From: Armillaria gallica
Taxonomy: Eukaryota > Basidiomycota > Agaricomycetes > Agaricales > Physalacriaceae
NCBI GenBank assembly: GCA_037576215.1
Contig: JBANDB010000004.1
Location: 4,898,001-4,962,000 of the forward strand
Reading direction: 5' to 3'
Length of the DNA stretch: 64,000 bases
Below are positions 34,274 to 46,444 of this stretch, in pieces. Numbering within the stretch: the stretch's first letter is position 1; the number at the start of each line of letters is the position of its first letter. Made by a program: the position numbers and the translations under genes. Under the pieces are notes generated by a model. That model saw only the letters and a program-made list of their open reading frames with translations, searched no databases and was not told the DNA's origin.

Positions 34274-36888
34274 AGGCGAAGACTGGAGAAGTCCGTTCGC
34301 ATTGTGACCCCCGTCAGCAGCAGCATCAAAGACGGTAAATTTCGATGGCGAATCGGTGTGTTTCAGAGCCATCCAGATCTCGTGGACACGCTGATAGGTG
34401 GCCAAAAATATATCGACAACCGTGTCGACTTGGTCGGGTTTAGCTACAAGCTGGGTGAGGACGGCTGCATGATTGGAAAATTGTGCCTGTCAGCTTTCCA
34501 GAATGGTAAACGGCAAAGAATGCATACCCATGGAAGTATCAATGTCAGAAGATGTTAGATGGATGTTAGATGTAATTGCGGACGTGTTTTTGTGCACTTT
34601 CCGGCTGGAGAGATGCCATTGTAGCTATCGAAGCTTTATAGACGTCGTCGATGCACCTTGACCAAGAATATGAAGTTCTGAGTCATCAAAGGACGCGAAC
34701 GGCCTCGGGGATAGCAACGACTTGGGTTACTTGGAGCATGCGGGTTATAGTTAAACCAGAATTGTATTGAAAATCTTGCAAGGTGGATAGCCTCAGACTC
34801 GAACCAGTCCCACCGCCAATTGATGACAATCGATCAACTCGGGCAGGCGGGGATAGCCTCAAGAGGAGCATAACTTTTAGTGGGGATGACTGATGCTGCT
34901 GAATAAGACGGGTCCAATCCCTCAAGCAGAAAAAAGCGTGCCTAAAGAGAAAGATATCCTCCAGGATGACTCAGGATTTTCGAAGCCAGGCGAATGCATT
35001 TGGGGGGATGTGCAGGGGTCCTGTTACTGCCTTAGTCAATCCTCGAACTTGCTGAATGCTGAGTGAGCATTTATTCTCGAGCGTTTCCTAGCGTTTCGGA
35101 AAGTATATAAGCAGAGAAGATCCAGCTTGCCATCCTAAAAGTCGCATCGTCTTCAAAATAACAGGAAAATATGAGCGACAGTCTCTTCACCCTATATTGA
35201 ACTGAGTGTTGACTGAGTGCAGCTAAAAGGTGAAGGTCAAACGCATGTGTTCGCGATTTAAACTCCGACACGGCCGGTTCGGCAAATGCGGCAGCCACGT
35301 GCCTATCGTGGTTGTCCAAACGATCATCATCTATGCAGAACGTTGTTGATTGCTGAAGGCTGAGGCCTCAGCGCTCAGCGCTGAGGGAGGAGCTCTCGAC
35401 GGTGCTGTCGAACTGATCGGTAGGATATGCTGGCGCTCACGATTGTATATCGGCACTTGCTGTCAGATACGAAAATATCAGTTGAGTTCAAATTGAAATT
35501 CATTATGTATTTCGTGTAATACCTACCTCCACGCTTGGCCCGGGCCACGAGTTCTTTCAGATCACAGAGGACCTTGAGTGGACGAGTCGCAAGTCGTTTG
35601 AGAGCAAAAGATGTGCCGTGAGAAAGTCGCCTGCGCCAAGTGGCATCGACAGCTGGGCTTGATCAAGTTGAACTTGGACTTTGAGCTGGCCTGTAGTGGT
35701 GTGTCAGTTCGTCCTCTTTGGAACTCGCGTGGCGGCTGTGAAGACGTAGACGCTGCATTCAGCCTTGCCAAATACTAACATGTTTAAATTTACTTGCGAG
35801 CAAGAAGAGAAAGAACCCCGATACTCCGAAAACTATCTTCCAACGTGAAAGCCGAGTCGCAGTAGCAGAAGCGTTGATTTTCAACTTTTCAAATATTGCG
35901 TTCATTACTATATTTCAAAGGCCATCCAAAGTTTCAATCGAGCCAGGTATTATTGCATATGGATTGGGTAACTCCAATTTTGAATAGTAATTTTGCTACT
36001 TGAGAGGTTTCTCGGTGATATCATACGTGGGTGTTTCGGTGTATATAGCTGAAGCGCTGAAGGTTACAGCTCCGAAGATATAACAGGATGACAGCATTGA
36101 ACGCCATCGGTCATGATGCATAACACTGTCTCGGACGAGCAGCCTACGAGAGTCAAGGCCCAATCACTATCTTTCTCGACTACTTAGTAAATATATTTTT
36201 TGTGACCCTCCCAGAAATTAGAATGCCATGGCTGCTTGTCTGTACTACTCTGAAGTGATCGACCGAGTCCATTGGATGATCTGACAGACGAGACTCATTT
36301 GTAATTTATGCTGAGGTTCTCTATTGCTTTTTTTTTTTACGTATCCTCGCTCTGACACTGCCAGAGTGCCCCCTTTGCTCCCTAGAAACTTGAAAGATAT
36401 CACCCCAATTTTTTGAATTTGAATCATATCATTCTTAGGTTACGACTTGCAGTGAGTTGCGCCGTTAAACTCAAACCAGAAGCTGGAGGTATCTGAGCTC
36501 GCAGCTGCTGTTGTCGCATGTCGTAACACTTGCAAAGATGCAACTGTCAACAGGCGGTATGCACAGTCAGCGCCGAGCGGACGGCGGGATGGAATCACGC
36601 CGACCTTCTCATTGAGTTGTTTTAGACTCTCTTAATGCCATCTTGAAACTCATCAGGTTTCCAACGTCCCCGGCATCAGAGGGGATCTGTGAACATACAG
36701 GAGTATCCTTTCTTCCTTTTTAATATTTCTGTCTGACGTGAGACCAGTCCGGAGTCAGTGAAACACACATATCCTCATTAATAATAGGAAGACAAAGAAA
36801 CTGGACACAAGGTACTCTGGAAAATAAAGAAACAACTGTGAAGCTATAAAGGTGCTATTGATACACTGGGATAAGAGGTCGCCATATA
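34274..36888. other. Gene-poor stretch, 2.6 kb
   Basis: Short ORFs only, many stops, high AT. A self-complementary CTCAGCGCTGAG lies near 35375. An ORF overlapping the ABM gene's 5' side at 34300-34558 is a shadow. Nothing recognisable. Confidence 0.4.
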
Positions 36889-38688
36889 TTATTCTCCACC
36901 CGTTCTGGGATCTGAACTAGCCGCTTCTACATCTCGGCTATCCCTCGCTTCATTCCGCTCAGATAAAGTTAAGTCCTCAGTAAATCCTTGCGTTGTGAAC
37001 TGTATAGTGGCATCAGTATATAACGAGCAACCGGAGGTATCAATATCTTTCGGAGATCTTGATCCTGCCAAATGCTACAGGGAAACATGAGATTTAGAAC
37101 GGACCAAATTTATACGATCGACCCACAAGGACGATACGGCAGGACAATATGCTGTGTATGATGGCCTGGAGTCTATGGTGGGCCATATGGGTTGATGAAG
37201 CGATTATGCACACAATGCGCGACTTACTGTGATCCTCCCACTCGGACCTGTGAGGACTTGAAGCAAAGTATGAGCGCTAGGGAACTTCGCAAAGCGCAAA
37301 AACTTACTGTGGACTGCACGGCCAACGCTATGTTCACGAACCCTAGCACTGCCAGGGAGGCATTAGCGATGTACTAGTGACATCAGCTGAAGCGGCTTAC
37401 TCAAGGTCCACGAAAAGTAGAAAACGCCTAAGCGTAATATTCAAAGCGGCGATCTCGGAGGGCATGGCATCCACCTACCGTCTCTCCACAACGTATCTAG
37501 TAATGGAGCTCGAGCTGTTTTGTGTACCCTCCGCCGCAACCGGGTTATACGGATCAAGGATAAAGAAAGTGTCACTTCGTTAGAGTAAGAACATATATTG
37601 AACCTTAGAAACAAACTTGGCGTACCGCTCTCGTACACGATGGTTAACACATAAGGAACCACGTAGGCGTCCCTTACAGTGCTTATTAGGGCCCTGCATT
37701 CGGGGTAAGCTGCAAAAGCCGGATCGACTACAAATGACGACAGTTTAGATGTAAAAACCTGAATAGGTGATAAGGAACGCGCCTTCGGAAGTTGATACGT
37801 CTTTTGCGATGACTACCGCCGCCGGGACTACGGCGGCCTTGACCCAAGGGATTGAGTCTCGGATCTTCCTCGGAAGAAGAGGGGCCGACGCACCACAGAA
37901 AATACAGTCAAAATAATCAAAATCCGTCGACTCTTTTCCCATATGGCCCAGGTCCGCACAGCGAGGATAACTAGATGTTGGCTTCATTGAGAAAACTATA
38001 ATGAAAGATATTCAAACTTACATTCTGAACAAACGATGGAAGCCAGACGAAGTACTGATACAGATCCTGTCAATCGGAACGGAGTAGCATTGATCGAAGC
38101 CTTATTACCTATAGCAATTTGAGCCAGTAGAACTGTTTCATTTCCTTCTTGTCTGGTGTAAGACTATACACAAATCAACATCAGGCGCTGGTGAACATCA
38201 TAAGACCACACTCACGGGTAGCAGTATCAAGATTGTCGTCGCTAGAACCGGATACCGGGACAATAGAAATGATACAGAGGTCAGAGTGATGCGCCGAGGC
38301 TTCCAAATGAACCGTAACTAGAGTAACAGATGGTAAGGACAAGGAGAAAGGTGCCAAAGTGATAAGAGTCTGCACCTCGTCGTAAAAGGTCAGAGAAAAG
38401 TCGAACAGCTGCGGTGTTCATAGCATTAGAATGAGGTGAGGTATAGGAAGGACTTCGGGGACGTACGAAAAGCGCAGCGCATGCAACTAGATGTGACCCA
38501 GCAGTTCAGCCCACCGTCCGCGTGATAATTGGGGGAGTATACCCACAAAGCATGCCCTGATCGAAAAGCTTTAGCCTCTTCCTGACGCAGAATACGCGTT
38601 TGGAAACACTTACATTTCCCATTCGACCATAACTGATGCAGCTGTAAAGGCTCTCGAGCTCGTCGTGCGTGAGTGCCCCCATAGACAT
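36889..38688 (-). CDS. DUF6533-family multi-pass membrane protein (334 aa, 16 exons)
   Basis: Sixteen small exons join in consistent phase: 38688-38614, 38556-38547, 38486-38467, 38408-38376, 38317-38216, 38163-38109, 38066-38022, 37970-37894, 37837-37799, 37758-37626, 37574-37479, 37427-37401, 37348-37308, 37247-37228, 37172-37127, 37074-36889. The product shows the DUF6533 signature (ALFLFDFSLTFYDE then FIWKPR and LLSRYPVLA), repeated hydrophobic helices (RTWAIWEKSRRILIILTV; YVVPYVLTIVYES), the LWRDGVFYFSW segment, and a polar C-terminus. The family is abundant in agaricomycetes, resembles seven-helix receptors and has no known role. Introns are 40-60 nt. The 10-nt second exon is inferred from phase and intron length. 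Confidence 0.8.
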
Positions 38689-39616
38689 GGGGGCTTGGTG
38701 AGAGAAAGCTGAGGAGAAGGGTACTCCTCAACTTAAAGATACCTGGCCCTTATGCATGCGCCGGGAATATCATCTTCAGCCAGGGACTGATCATCGAACT
38801 GAGATGTCCCTGACACACCGAGCCCATGCTGATCCCCCATATAACCAATCATACGCGTGTTTCGTTGGGTTGAATGATCATCATGTTTCGCGTCTCAGTA
38901 CCGTGGAAGTTGAGAGGAAAGGAAGGTGGTGTGAGGCCGAAGTGCCGTAGGCACGGCGACCGCAGCTATGAAATGCGCACCCTTGTAACGAAAGCATTGT
39001 TCCCTCAGAACTGTCACTGCAGCTCGGAGTATGTGGGAAAAATCTAGCCCTCATTTCCTGCGGAATTAACCGAAGAGGACCGGCGGCGAGCCAGAGGATG
39101 GTCGCTAGTAAGTACTCGGTACTGGCGATGCGGCAAAAGATCACAACTCTGTGTGGGGGTTTTAGCAAGAATATGATGCCCAGGGACCGATAATTAAAAT
39201 TACCGGAGAGTCGGGCGAAAGCATGGGAAGCTCAACCATAATCTGGGTAAGGTCGGCATGATAGCAATAAGTCGAATCTTTGGGACTGCAACTACAGCAA
39301 GTAACTTTTATCTAGGAGAACTGTGACTTGATGATTGCGCTGTATATCAATTTTTGCAGATGCTTTTGTGGATGATAAGGTTTATTGAGCCCATGTGCCC
39401 TGAAGATGGTGTTAGCCTCGAAGGCTCGGCCAGCATTTTGCGGGTATACTCGGAGGTCAATCTGGGGCAGTATACTCAGTCAAGTAGAGCTTGTAAAAAT
39501 AACATACATTGCATCCAAACACATATGATACAAAAATACCAACCACACATGAAATCACCCAAAAATTTAATATAAAACTACTTCTTCATCTGTACGGCAG
39601 CATTAGCAACCACAGG
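38689..39616. other. Intergenic; nothing recognised
   Basis: It holds the upstream region of the DUF6533 gene and the 3' UTR of the SRAP gene. Short ORFs without family features. Confidence 0.4.
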
Positions 39617-40830
39617 CTAAGAATGAATACGGGGATAAAATACCTTCTTCCGCGGAGAAGAACTGGGCGGCCCGTCCAGGATTACGATTTCGTCGTCACT
39701 CTCGTCCTTTGTCGCATGTGGGCTCGGTGGCCGGAGCTTCGAGCTAGCCTTCTCGGAGCGTAGTTTGTCCGCTTTCTTCTCAATTTTTATCTTATTCCTT
39801 GACGACGACTCGGGAGGATTTTTCCTTTTCGCTCCCTGCTTAGCGAACATGGCCTCAATGCCGTCTTTCCTCTTGTCAATCGGTTCTATGAACGTGGCTG
39901 ATTCTGTGCCAACTTTGCCGACCTCCTTTGGTACCTGGTAACTATGATACGAGCCTAAGTTTCGACAATACACGCTAAGAACAAAAGCATACCATTCCAA
40001 GGGCGAAGATTTTTGCTCATATGAACCCAGAAGGCCTGCGACATCGTCTTTCCACTGTCGGGACGACGTATCTAGCCACCGGTCCAGCGCCTCCATGGTT
40101 GACAATATCACTGGCTGACGGGAATGCAACCACTCGAATTCAGGGGCAGCTGCGGTAGTTACAATTGTGAACGTCCACAAAGGAGTGTCTGAACCTGTTT
40201 TCGAACAGTCGGCAACAGAAAAATACTGGACAGAAGTACGTACCCTCTAGGACGACAGAATCATAGAGCCCAGCCATGAGCATCAGCCGCTTTCCGCCCT
40301 TGTGACGCGTAAAGTGCGGCAGCTTTTCTTTGCCTTTGGTGAGCCACTCGTAGTAACTAAACAAGACGTCTTAGCACTCGCTCTAAAAGATGCATTTGAA
40401 CCTACCCTTCGCAGACAACGGCGCATCTCTTCCTTCCCTTTAAGCTCTGCCACATACCGCCGCCATCAACGAGATTCTCCGCACGCGCATTAGTCGTATT
40501 CAACTTGGTATCTTCGAATTTTGACCAGTGGGGTACCAGACCCCACTTCATTGTCTGCAGGACAAGCGTGTCTTGGGAGCTAAGCTTGCTAGTACTTGGC
40601 TGTGAATCTGAGTCATTATTGGAGCCTTGGGACCGGCGCAGAACAGGCGCCTGCGTTCGAGGCGCGATGTTGTATCTCGGTACGAAATTATCTTCGTCAA
40701 TCCATTCGGCAGCGGCGGTCTGGGCTTGAATTTCGGCGCGCTTTGATGTCAAGTAATACATTTCAGTTTTTTTAAAGAAATATCATAAGATGCTACTCAC
40801 GGAGAGGTGTAATGCGAATCTACCGCACAT
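39617..40830 (-). CDS. SRAP-domain protein (HMCES/YedK-like), abasic-site DNA crosslinker
   Basis: Five exons (40830-40801, 40740-40406, 40356-40244, 40188-39993, 39941-39617) give 332 aa. The product starts MCGRFALHL, placing the catalytic Cys2 at the N-terminus once Met is removed. Other family marks follow: YNIAPRTQAPVL, MKWGLVPHW, TTNARAE, CEGYYEW, FTIVTTAA, and the conserved His in HSRQPVIL. SRAP proteins crosslink to abasic sites in single-stranded DNA and shield them at replication forks. After the domain (about residue 240) the tail is basic and disordered and ends with ESDDEIVIL, which looks like a SUMO-interacting motif. Exon 4 joins to exon 5 across a 51-nt in-frame intron that would otherwise be read through. 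Confidence 0.92.
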
Positions 40831-41466
40831 TCCGTGGAATTAGGAGGCAAGTCCGAAACAAATATTGTCACGCGTCGTGATTTAGGGTGACGTAAATACA
40901 CGTGACCATGTCAATGAGGGCCGGCCTCAATTGAACTTCAATTTTTACCGCCCGCCCCACCAATTGAGTTGTCAGTAACCGCGGCGACCACTTTATACGT
41001 ATCATCCGGATACTACAGGCCCGTCGCAAATAGATTTAGCGGGGACGATCGATTCTTATCCTCGGATAACAAAGTCGGGGGCCTTCTAGTTACCTCACAA
41101 ACCTTGGCATATCTCAGGAGCCCCACTCATATTCCGAGCTGCGTACAGCTGCGACTGGACATGGGAGAAAATCCTCCGAGCAGGCAATCCCGAGTAACTT
41201 TCTACCACGTGTAAGAGAACTCAGATTTCATGTTAGCAGCGCCACACTTTCTACGCGTACCGCGAATCCAGAGCATTTCGACGACGGTCACCGTCCAGCG
41301 CAGTCATCCAGCTGAGAAGTACCATCAGAATACCACGGTCACTTCGCCGATTTGAACACGAGTAAGAAAACAGTATAATATACGTACACATCCATGATGA
41401 CATCTACACTTTAGCAACTTAGTACAATTTCACACATTTCTTCTTCCATATTCTAACCCGTCTAAC
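40831..41466. other. Intergenic; SRAP promoter and MDH 3' UTR
   Basis: No gene features. It contains the upstream region of the SRAP gene and the terminator side of the malate dehydrogenase gene, both on the minus strand. Confidence 0.45.
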
Positions 41467-42934
41467 CTAGAGCTTCTGGGTAGACTCCGTGATGAAATTT
41501 TCACCCTGCGACATGTAGATGAGTAGAGCATACACAAGGAAAAGGATAAGAGTACCTTCTCAATGCTAGTCTGCAACTCCGGAAGAGCAGCAGCAACCAG
41601 GCCCTTCTCTTTGTCCGTCAGCTCACCCAATGGCAAGATAGTCTTGACACCTTCGGACTAGACGGTGGTGTCAGCAGATGTGAAAGAAAGTAGAAGAGGC
41701 CATGCTTACTCCCAACTCGACCTTGGCGGAGAAGAAATCGAGCTCAACACCGAGAGTCTTCTTGGCCGCACCGTCCAAGTGGACGAAGGTGGGCGCGACA
41801 ATTCCCTTCTCACCCTTGATGGCACGTACGACCTTGTTAGCGAACTCAGCGCCGGCATAGGCCATACCTGATAACCATCGGTCAAAAGAGATGCAGTTGG
41901 AAATAAGCGTAAACCCATACTCAAAGTAGCGCTTCCTGCACCATCCTTGGCCTTCACCACTTCGTCACCTCCGAACTGGATTCTGTTGATCAGGGCATCC
42001 AAGTCCGTGGCAGAGAAGGAAGATGGAAGAGGGTGAGAAGACTGGGAGAGAAGGGGCACAATGGTGACACCGCTGTGGCCACCAACAACGGGGACAACAA
42101 CGCTTGTGGGGTCCGATTTGGTGAGCTCCCCAACGAATGTAGACGCACGGACAACGTCAAGAGTTGTTACACCAAAGAGTCTAAGGGCAGGGCAGTCAGC
42201 ACAGGGGAAAGTCAGGGGCAGGATGATTGGGGATGCATCAGGTGAAAGAAATGATGGAATATGCGGAGGAGGATGAGCAGGTGACATACCGCTTGGGGTC
42301 AAAGACTCCGTGTTTTTTGAAAACCTCGGCGACGATAGGAACGGTAGAGTTGACGGGGTTGGAGATGACAAGCACAAACGCCTTGGGGCTGTTCTTAGCG
42401 ATTCCAGTCGCAAGATCTCTGACGATGCCAGCGTTGATCTAGAAGTAGACTGTTAGCACTGAATTAGAAGATAAACGGATAAATACTTTTACCTTGAAGA
42501 GATCATCTCTAACCGCGACAGTATCATTATCAGTAACCACGAACGTGTCCTCGAAAGAAGACCTACCTCGTCATCTGGATAGCCAAATCAGTAAAGTTCG
42601 ATGTCAACGCGCGAGAAATCTCACCCCGGGCTTCCTTGGTACGCCAGCAGGGATAACGACAACGTCCGCGCCCTTCAAGGTCTTCGCAAGACCGTCGTCT
42701 GGGGGCAGGTAGCCCTCAACCTTTGCTGGGGTGGCGATATGGGAAAGGTCGGCGGCAACACCAGGCGTATTCACGATATCATAGAGACCCAAGGCGGTGA
42801 TAGCTGGGTTCGCCTTGAGAAGCAGGGCGAGGGGTTGACCAATACCACCTTTCAAGTCGATTGAGCTCAACTGAAGCCTTGAATAAGTTGAATAGACACG
42901 TACCTGCGGCTCCGAGAACGACTGCTTTGACCAT
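41467..42934 (-). CDS. NAD-dependent malate dehydrogenase, cytosolic type
   Basis: Converts malate and oxaloacetate with NAD. Nine exons (42934-42904, 42848-42625, 42574-42567, 42508-42493, 42438-42290, 42180-41921, 41867-41710, 41657-41556, 41505-41467) give 328 aa, the usual length of the single-domain enzyme. Seen are the Rossmann loop GAAGGIGQP at the N-terminus, PRKPGMTRDDL (substrate-binding Arg), [11 protein letters not shown], and [11 protein letters not shown] with the catalytic His. The protein starts [11 protein letters not shown] directly, so it has no mitochondrial presequence, and it ends QKL, not a canonical peroxisome signal; cytosol is most likely. Exons 3 (8 nt) and 4 (16 nt) are tiny. 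An upstream exon with a targeting peptide cannot be excluded. Confidence 0.93.
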
Positions 42935-44163
42935 GATTTTTGGAGTAGATGGGTGTTGAGTGAAGGGTTTGGTTAAAGTGCGGGGTACGATGAATCGCTT
43001 TAATCCTATTGGCGGGACTTGCCGAGGACTCGATCATTGCTAGCAACTTACAAGTTGGCGGCAAAATTCGGACGTGGGTCAGAGGAGAACCGACGGTTTA
43101 AGGCTCACCGCTAGCGCATACAAGAAGAGGCGTCCACGGCATTATCGGATTAGGAAGTACGTAGTCATTTTTCTACATCAAACACGGTATCTTCGGAGCG
43201 AAGCAAGGCGGCGGTTACATATATCGTCTTCCCATTTTACCCAGAAAAGAAAAGAAGAGCCTTTGATGAGAATACACTCAACGTGAGCACCCAGTGCTCA
43301 GTCTTCTCCGTACACATTCTCAGAAGTTAGGTGTGGGTCATCCGTACTTAACTGAATTCTAGGACGACGTCTGAATACATTTATGCCGGATACCTGCCTT
43401 CTTGATTTGTGATATGGATGCGATTGGTAGTAAGGGGGAAAGTTGTGCCGCCTAGTGTCAACTTGAGACCGAAAGACAGCAAAGGGCGATAGACGGTATC
43501 ATTGTATTGGCTACACGAAGCGGACGATGACGCGATGACAGGCGCTGGAGAGGCCCATGAAACTGCTCGTGGGACAATCGGCAAATGAACAACGTCCAGT
43601 AGCCGGTAAGTACTTGTCTTGGCTGATATTAAGGCTTCCTTAGTCCGTGAAGACAAGGATCTAGCAGAGCCTAGAAACACGGGTTCCCGACGTATCAATC
43701 CAAGCGTATAAGTATGACTTGATTATATTTCACCCTTCCTCGTCAAGGAGTCGCACGTCGCCTAACGACCAAGTTTCCGGGGCCAGCGTAGGGGGTGGGG
43801 GCATAAGATTGCCGGGGAAAGGACAACTTCAGGTCCACTCTTTGCGCATTCGAGAACTGAGCACCGTTAAGCAAATACGAGGGGGATAATACTCACTGTT
43901 ACAGTAGAATGGAAAGCCGATAAGCATTCCCACTATCCCCATGACCAGTTCACTGTCAAGTTTCAGGATTGTGGTGCTCATTGATGATGGTTCGGACAGC
44001 CGACAGGCTTATGGTGAAGCGAGTCACGGGTAGTGGGCATTTTTAAACGTAGACAGCGCCACATCTGAACGGACAGATGAAAATGCTGGTAGAATCAAAG
44101 GACTGGGCGTGAGTTGCATACATGTGTCGATTTTACGCTTCCCAGGGAGGTTGCAGCTGCAGC
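42935..44163. other. Intergenic, no supported gene
   Basis: It contains the MDH upstream region. ORFs are short and unrecognised. The next feature is a MITE. Confidence 0.4.
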
Positions 44164-44171
44164 GTAATCAG
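44164..44171. repeat. hAT target-site duplication GTAATCAG, left copy
   Basis: Eight bases immediately left of TAGAGGTTTGC, repeated exactly at 44672-44679 on the right. Eight-bp duplications are typical of hAT transposons. Confidence 0.9.
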
Positions 44172-44671
44172 TAGAGGTTTGCCGGCCCGGCTCGGCCTGG
44201 AAGCCGCGGCTTGGGCTCGTCTTTGAGCGGCTTAGGCTTCATGAAATTGAAGCCCGAGCCTCAGGCCTTATGCAGGGCCGGCCTGGGGCCGGCTCAGGCT
44301 CAGGCCACGGCTCAGCGCAAGTCGGTATGAGCGGTGTCATGGTGCATCAAAGAAGACCAAGCTGACTAATCACACGCTCCGGCGCTGCGATTCACAGGAA
44401 ATAGGCACTCGATGGCAGTTCAACACAGATGGCTTGCATTTGCACCATCCAGCACACCATTCCGAGGCCTATTTTCATTGTATTCAAGCAAGAATAGGGT
44501 GGTTTAACGGTCAGTGCACGGCCCCGGCTCAGGCTGCGGCTCACGGCTTCGAGAACTTTGAGCTTGAGCCGTGGGCCGTTGGAGGCCGCAGAGACGGCTT
44601 GACGACGGCTCGGCTAGCCCCGGCCGGCTACGGCCGGCTCAAAGCTTCGAGCCGAGCCGCGCAAACCTCTA
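44172..44671. mobile_element. Non-autonomous hAT-type MITE, 500 bp
   Basis: The element starts TAGAGGTTTGCC and ends GCAAACCTCTA, so its ends are inverted repeats of at least 11 bp (TAGAGGTTTGC). With mismatches they extend into GC-rich sequence (CGGCTCGG on both sides). TAGAG fits the hAT end consensus YARNG, and an exact 8-bp duplication flanks it. No transposase ORF is present, so it must have moved by an enzyme supplied elsewhere. The subterminal 150 bp on each side are packed with GGCTC/GCCGG repeats, which could serve as transposase binding sites or fold into hairpins. Confidence 0.88.
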
Positions 44672-44679
44672 GTAATCAG
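44672..44679. repeat. hAT target-site duplication GTAATCAG, right copy
   Basis: Identical to 44164-44171 and directly adjacent to the right inverted repeat. Confidence 0.9.
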
Positions 44680-46444
44680 CGTCCCGCTCAGCGCCAAGTC
44701 TCGCATCCCCGTTAGTTTCTTGAGGTAAAATGTAAAATCAGAAAGGTGGTGTCCTTGCCAACATGAGCGAGAGAAAGCTGGACCAAGTTTCTTGTAAGAG
44801 CATTGCCAGTGAATGAGCTATCCTCCAAAGTTCTAGTCCGACTTTGAGCTATGAGTCCTGTCGCGATAGGAAGGGGGCCTGGCGTTACATATCAGTATTA
44901 TCGGGTAAAGCATCGCATTCGTCGTCGCCAGACAGATTTTTTTGGCCAATTGCTAAGTATTCAAAACAGCGAGCCTGAGTGGATCGAAAGGGAAGCAACG
45001 ATGTCGTCGTCTGCCGGAAGGTGATCGATGTAATAGCCGGTGCCGGTTACCTCTTCCTTCTTGTCTACGATGTCGTCGTGAGTCGCTGCTCCTTTTGTCC
45101 TCGAATCCGGGTTGTTATAAAGGGCATACAAGCAAAGAGACGCGCGCACAATCTGTACGTACGTTTACCCCTTCCTATTGGAAGTTTTGCTTACGCTACT
45201 TTAGACACATATTTTCGTGTTTTCTGTCTGCAAAGTGGTGTCGTTTGTGGCAATACCTCGGGCTTCAAGTTATGTACTGGCCTTTGGTGCACTACACAAT
45301 ATGCGACCTTCATCAAAAATTACTCCTTACGAATCGCAACAGACCCTCGTGTATTTCATTAAATAAACAATTCAAACATGCGGGAGTCGTTATCATCTAC
45401 CTACTCCCACTGCCATAACACTCTTCGTACCTTCCTTACGCACTCTCGTCAACCATTCATTATACGGCACGTCCAGGCCACCCTCCCTCGATTCATACCA
45501 ACCTTCATGAATCCAGTAATGATGTCCCCATCGTCCATCGTCGTGTTGCCACTGCGGCCGGTTCATTTCTGGAACAGAAAACTGTATTCTGAAAATGTTG
45601 CAATTTTTCCTTCCCTTTGTGTGCCGCAGAAACGGGATATGGAAAAGTAGCGCTGCTTTTCTGTGAATGAAAAGCGGTTTCCCTTGCTCTAACCGCGGGA
45701 AATACGTACCTTAAAGCAGTACGTAAACAATTTCGCCTTTCAGCTTGTTTTTCTGAACTCGTTTTTACGACTAGAAGAACATATGAAACGTCATGGAGCT
45801 ATCCCACGTGTTGAGCCTTCGTTTCTCCGATCGGAAATGTAGCGGTCCCGGCAGTGAATGATCTATAGCACGTAACCAGCGAAGATGGTGGCACCGACTT
45901 ACACAGGACCGTCGTTATCGCGCCTCGGTGGATCCTCGGTGGATTTTTTCTATCTGTAGAAGAGCTGGACGTGCTTCATTGCCCATGTTGGATTTTTATC
46001 AGACAGCTGCAAGGTAGACATCACCCCACAACAAGATCAGCAAATCTGAAGCAAACAGTTTACCCAGATCCTTGTTACAATCTTCCAACGCTGCCTGATG
46101 GCTTACATACCTTTACCGCCACCATCTGGGATCTTCGTCGTTGCTATACACACTGCAGTTTCGACCTCTGGTTATTCTAGGGTAGGTCTTGTCCAGTACC
46201 ATTTGACGCAAGCGTTCGGATGCTATAGCCGCAAGGAGCATTGATGATCACCTACTTATACAGTAGATGGACACCTTCAAATTCAATCTTCAAACGACTG
46301 CATGGTTCAAATGTCAGGGCGGTATCAGGTGTGCCTTGATACAGTTCTCTGTCACTTACTTCACTTTTTCTCATCAACGGGTTTAGGACGTACCGCAATG
46401 TCAGATATAAAACTGTTGTCGTTATCAGGAGCTGCACCTATGTC
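44680..46444. other. Gene-poor stretch
   Basis: Overlapping short ORFs only; no motif was recognised. It should include the promoter of the membrane-protein gene starting at 46445. Confidence 0.4.

Noticed and set aside
34785..34815. GGTTCGAGTC on the minus strand, like a tRNA T-loop
   Set aside because: The flanking bases do not form the T stem, and no anticodon arm or A/B boxes were found.
35365..35395. Palindromic CTCAGCGCTGAG cluster as a possible regulatory hairpin
   Set aside because: It is a short isolated palindrome with no gene nearby; chance is enough to explain it.
39617..39660. Possible extra last intron in the SRAP gene (GTATTT...TTCTTAG)
   Set aside because: It would be only 27 nt, below workable intron size, and the unspliced frame ends properly.
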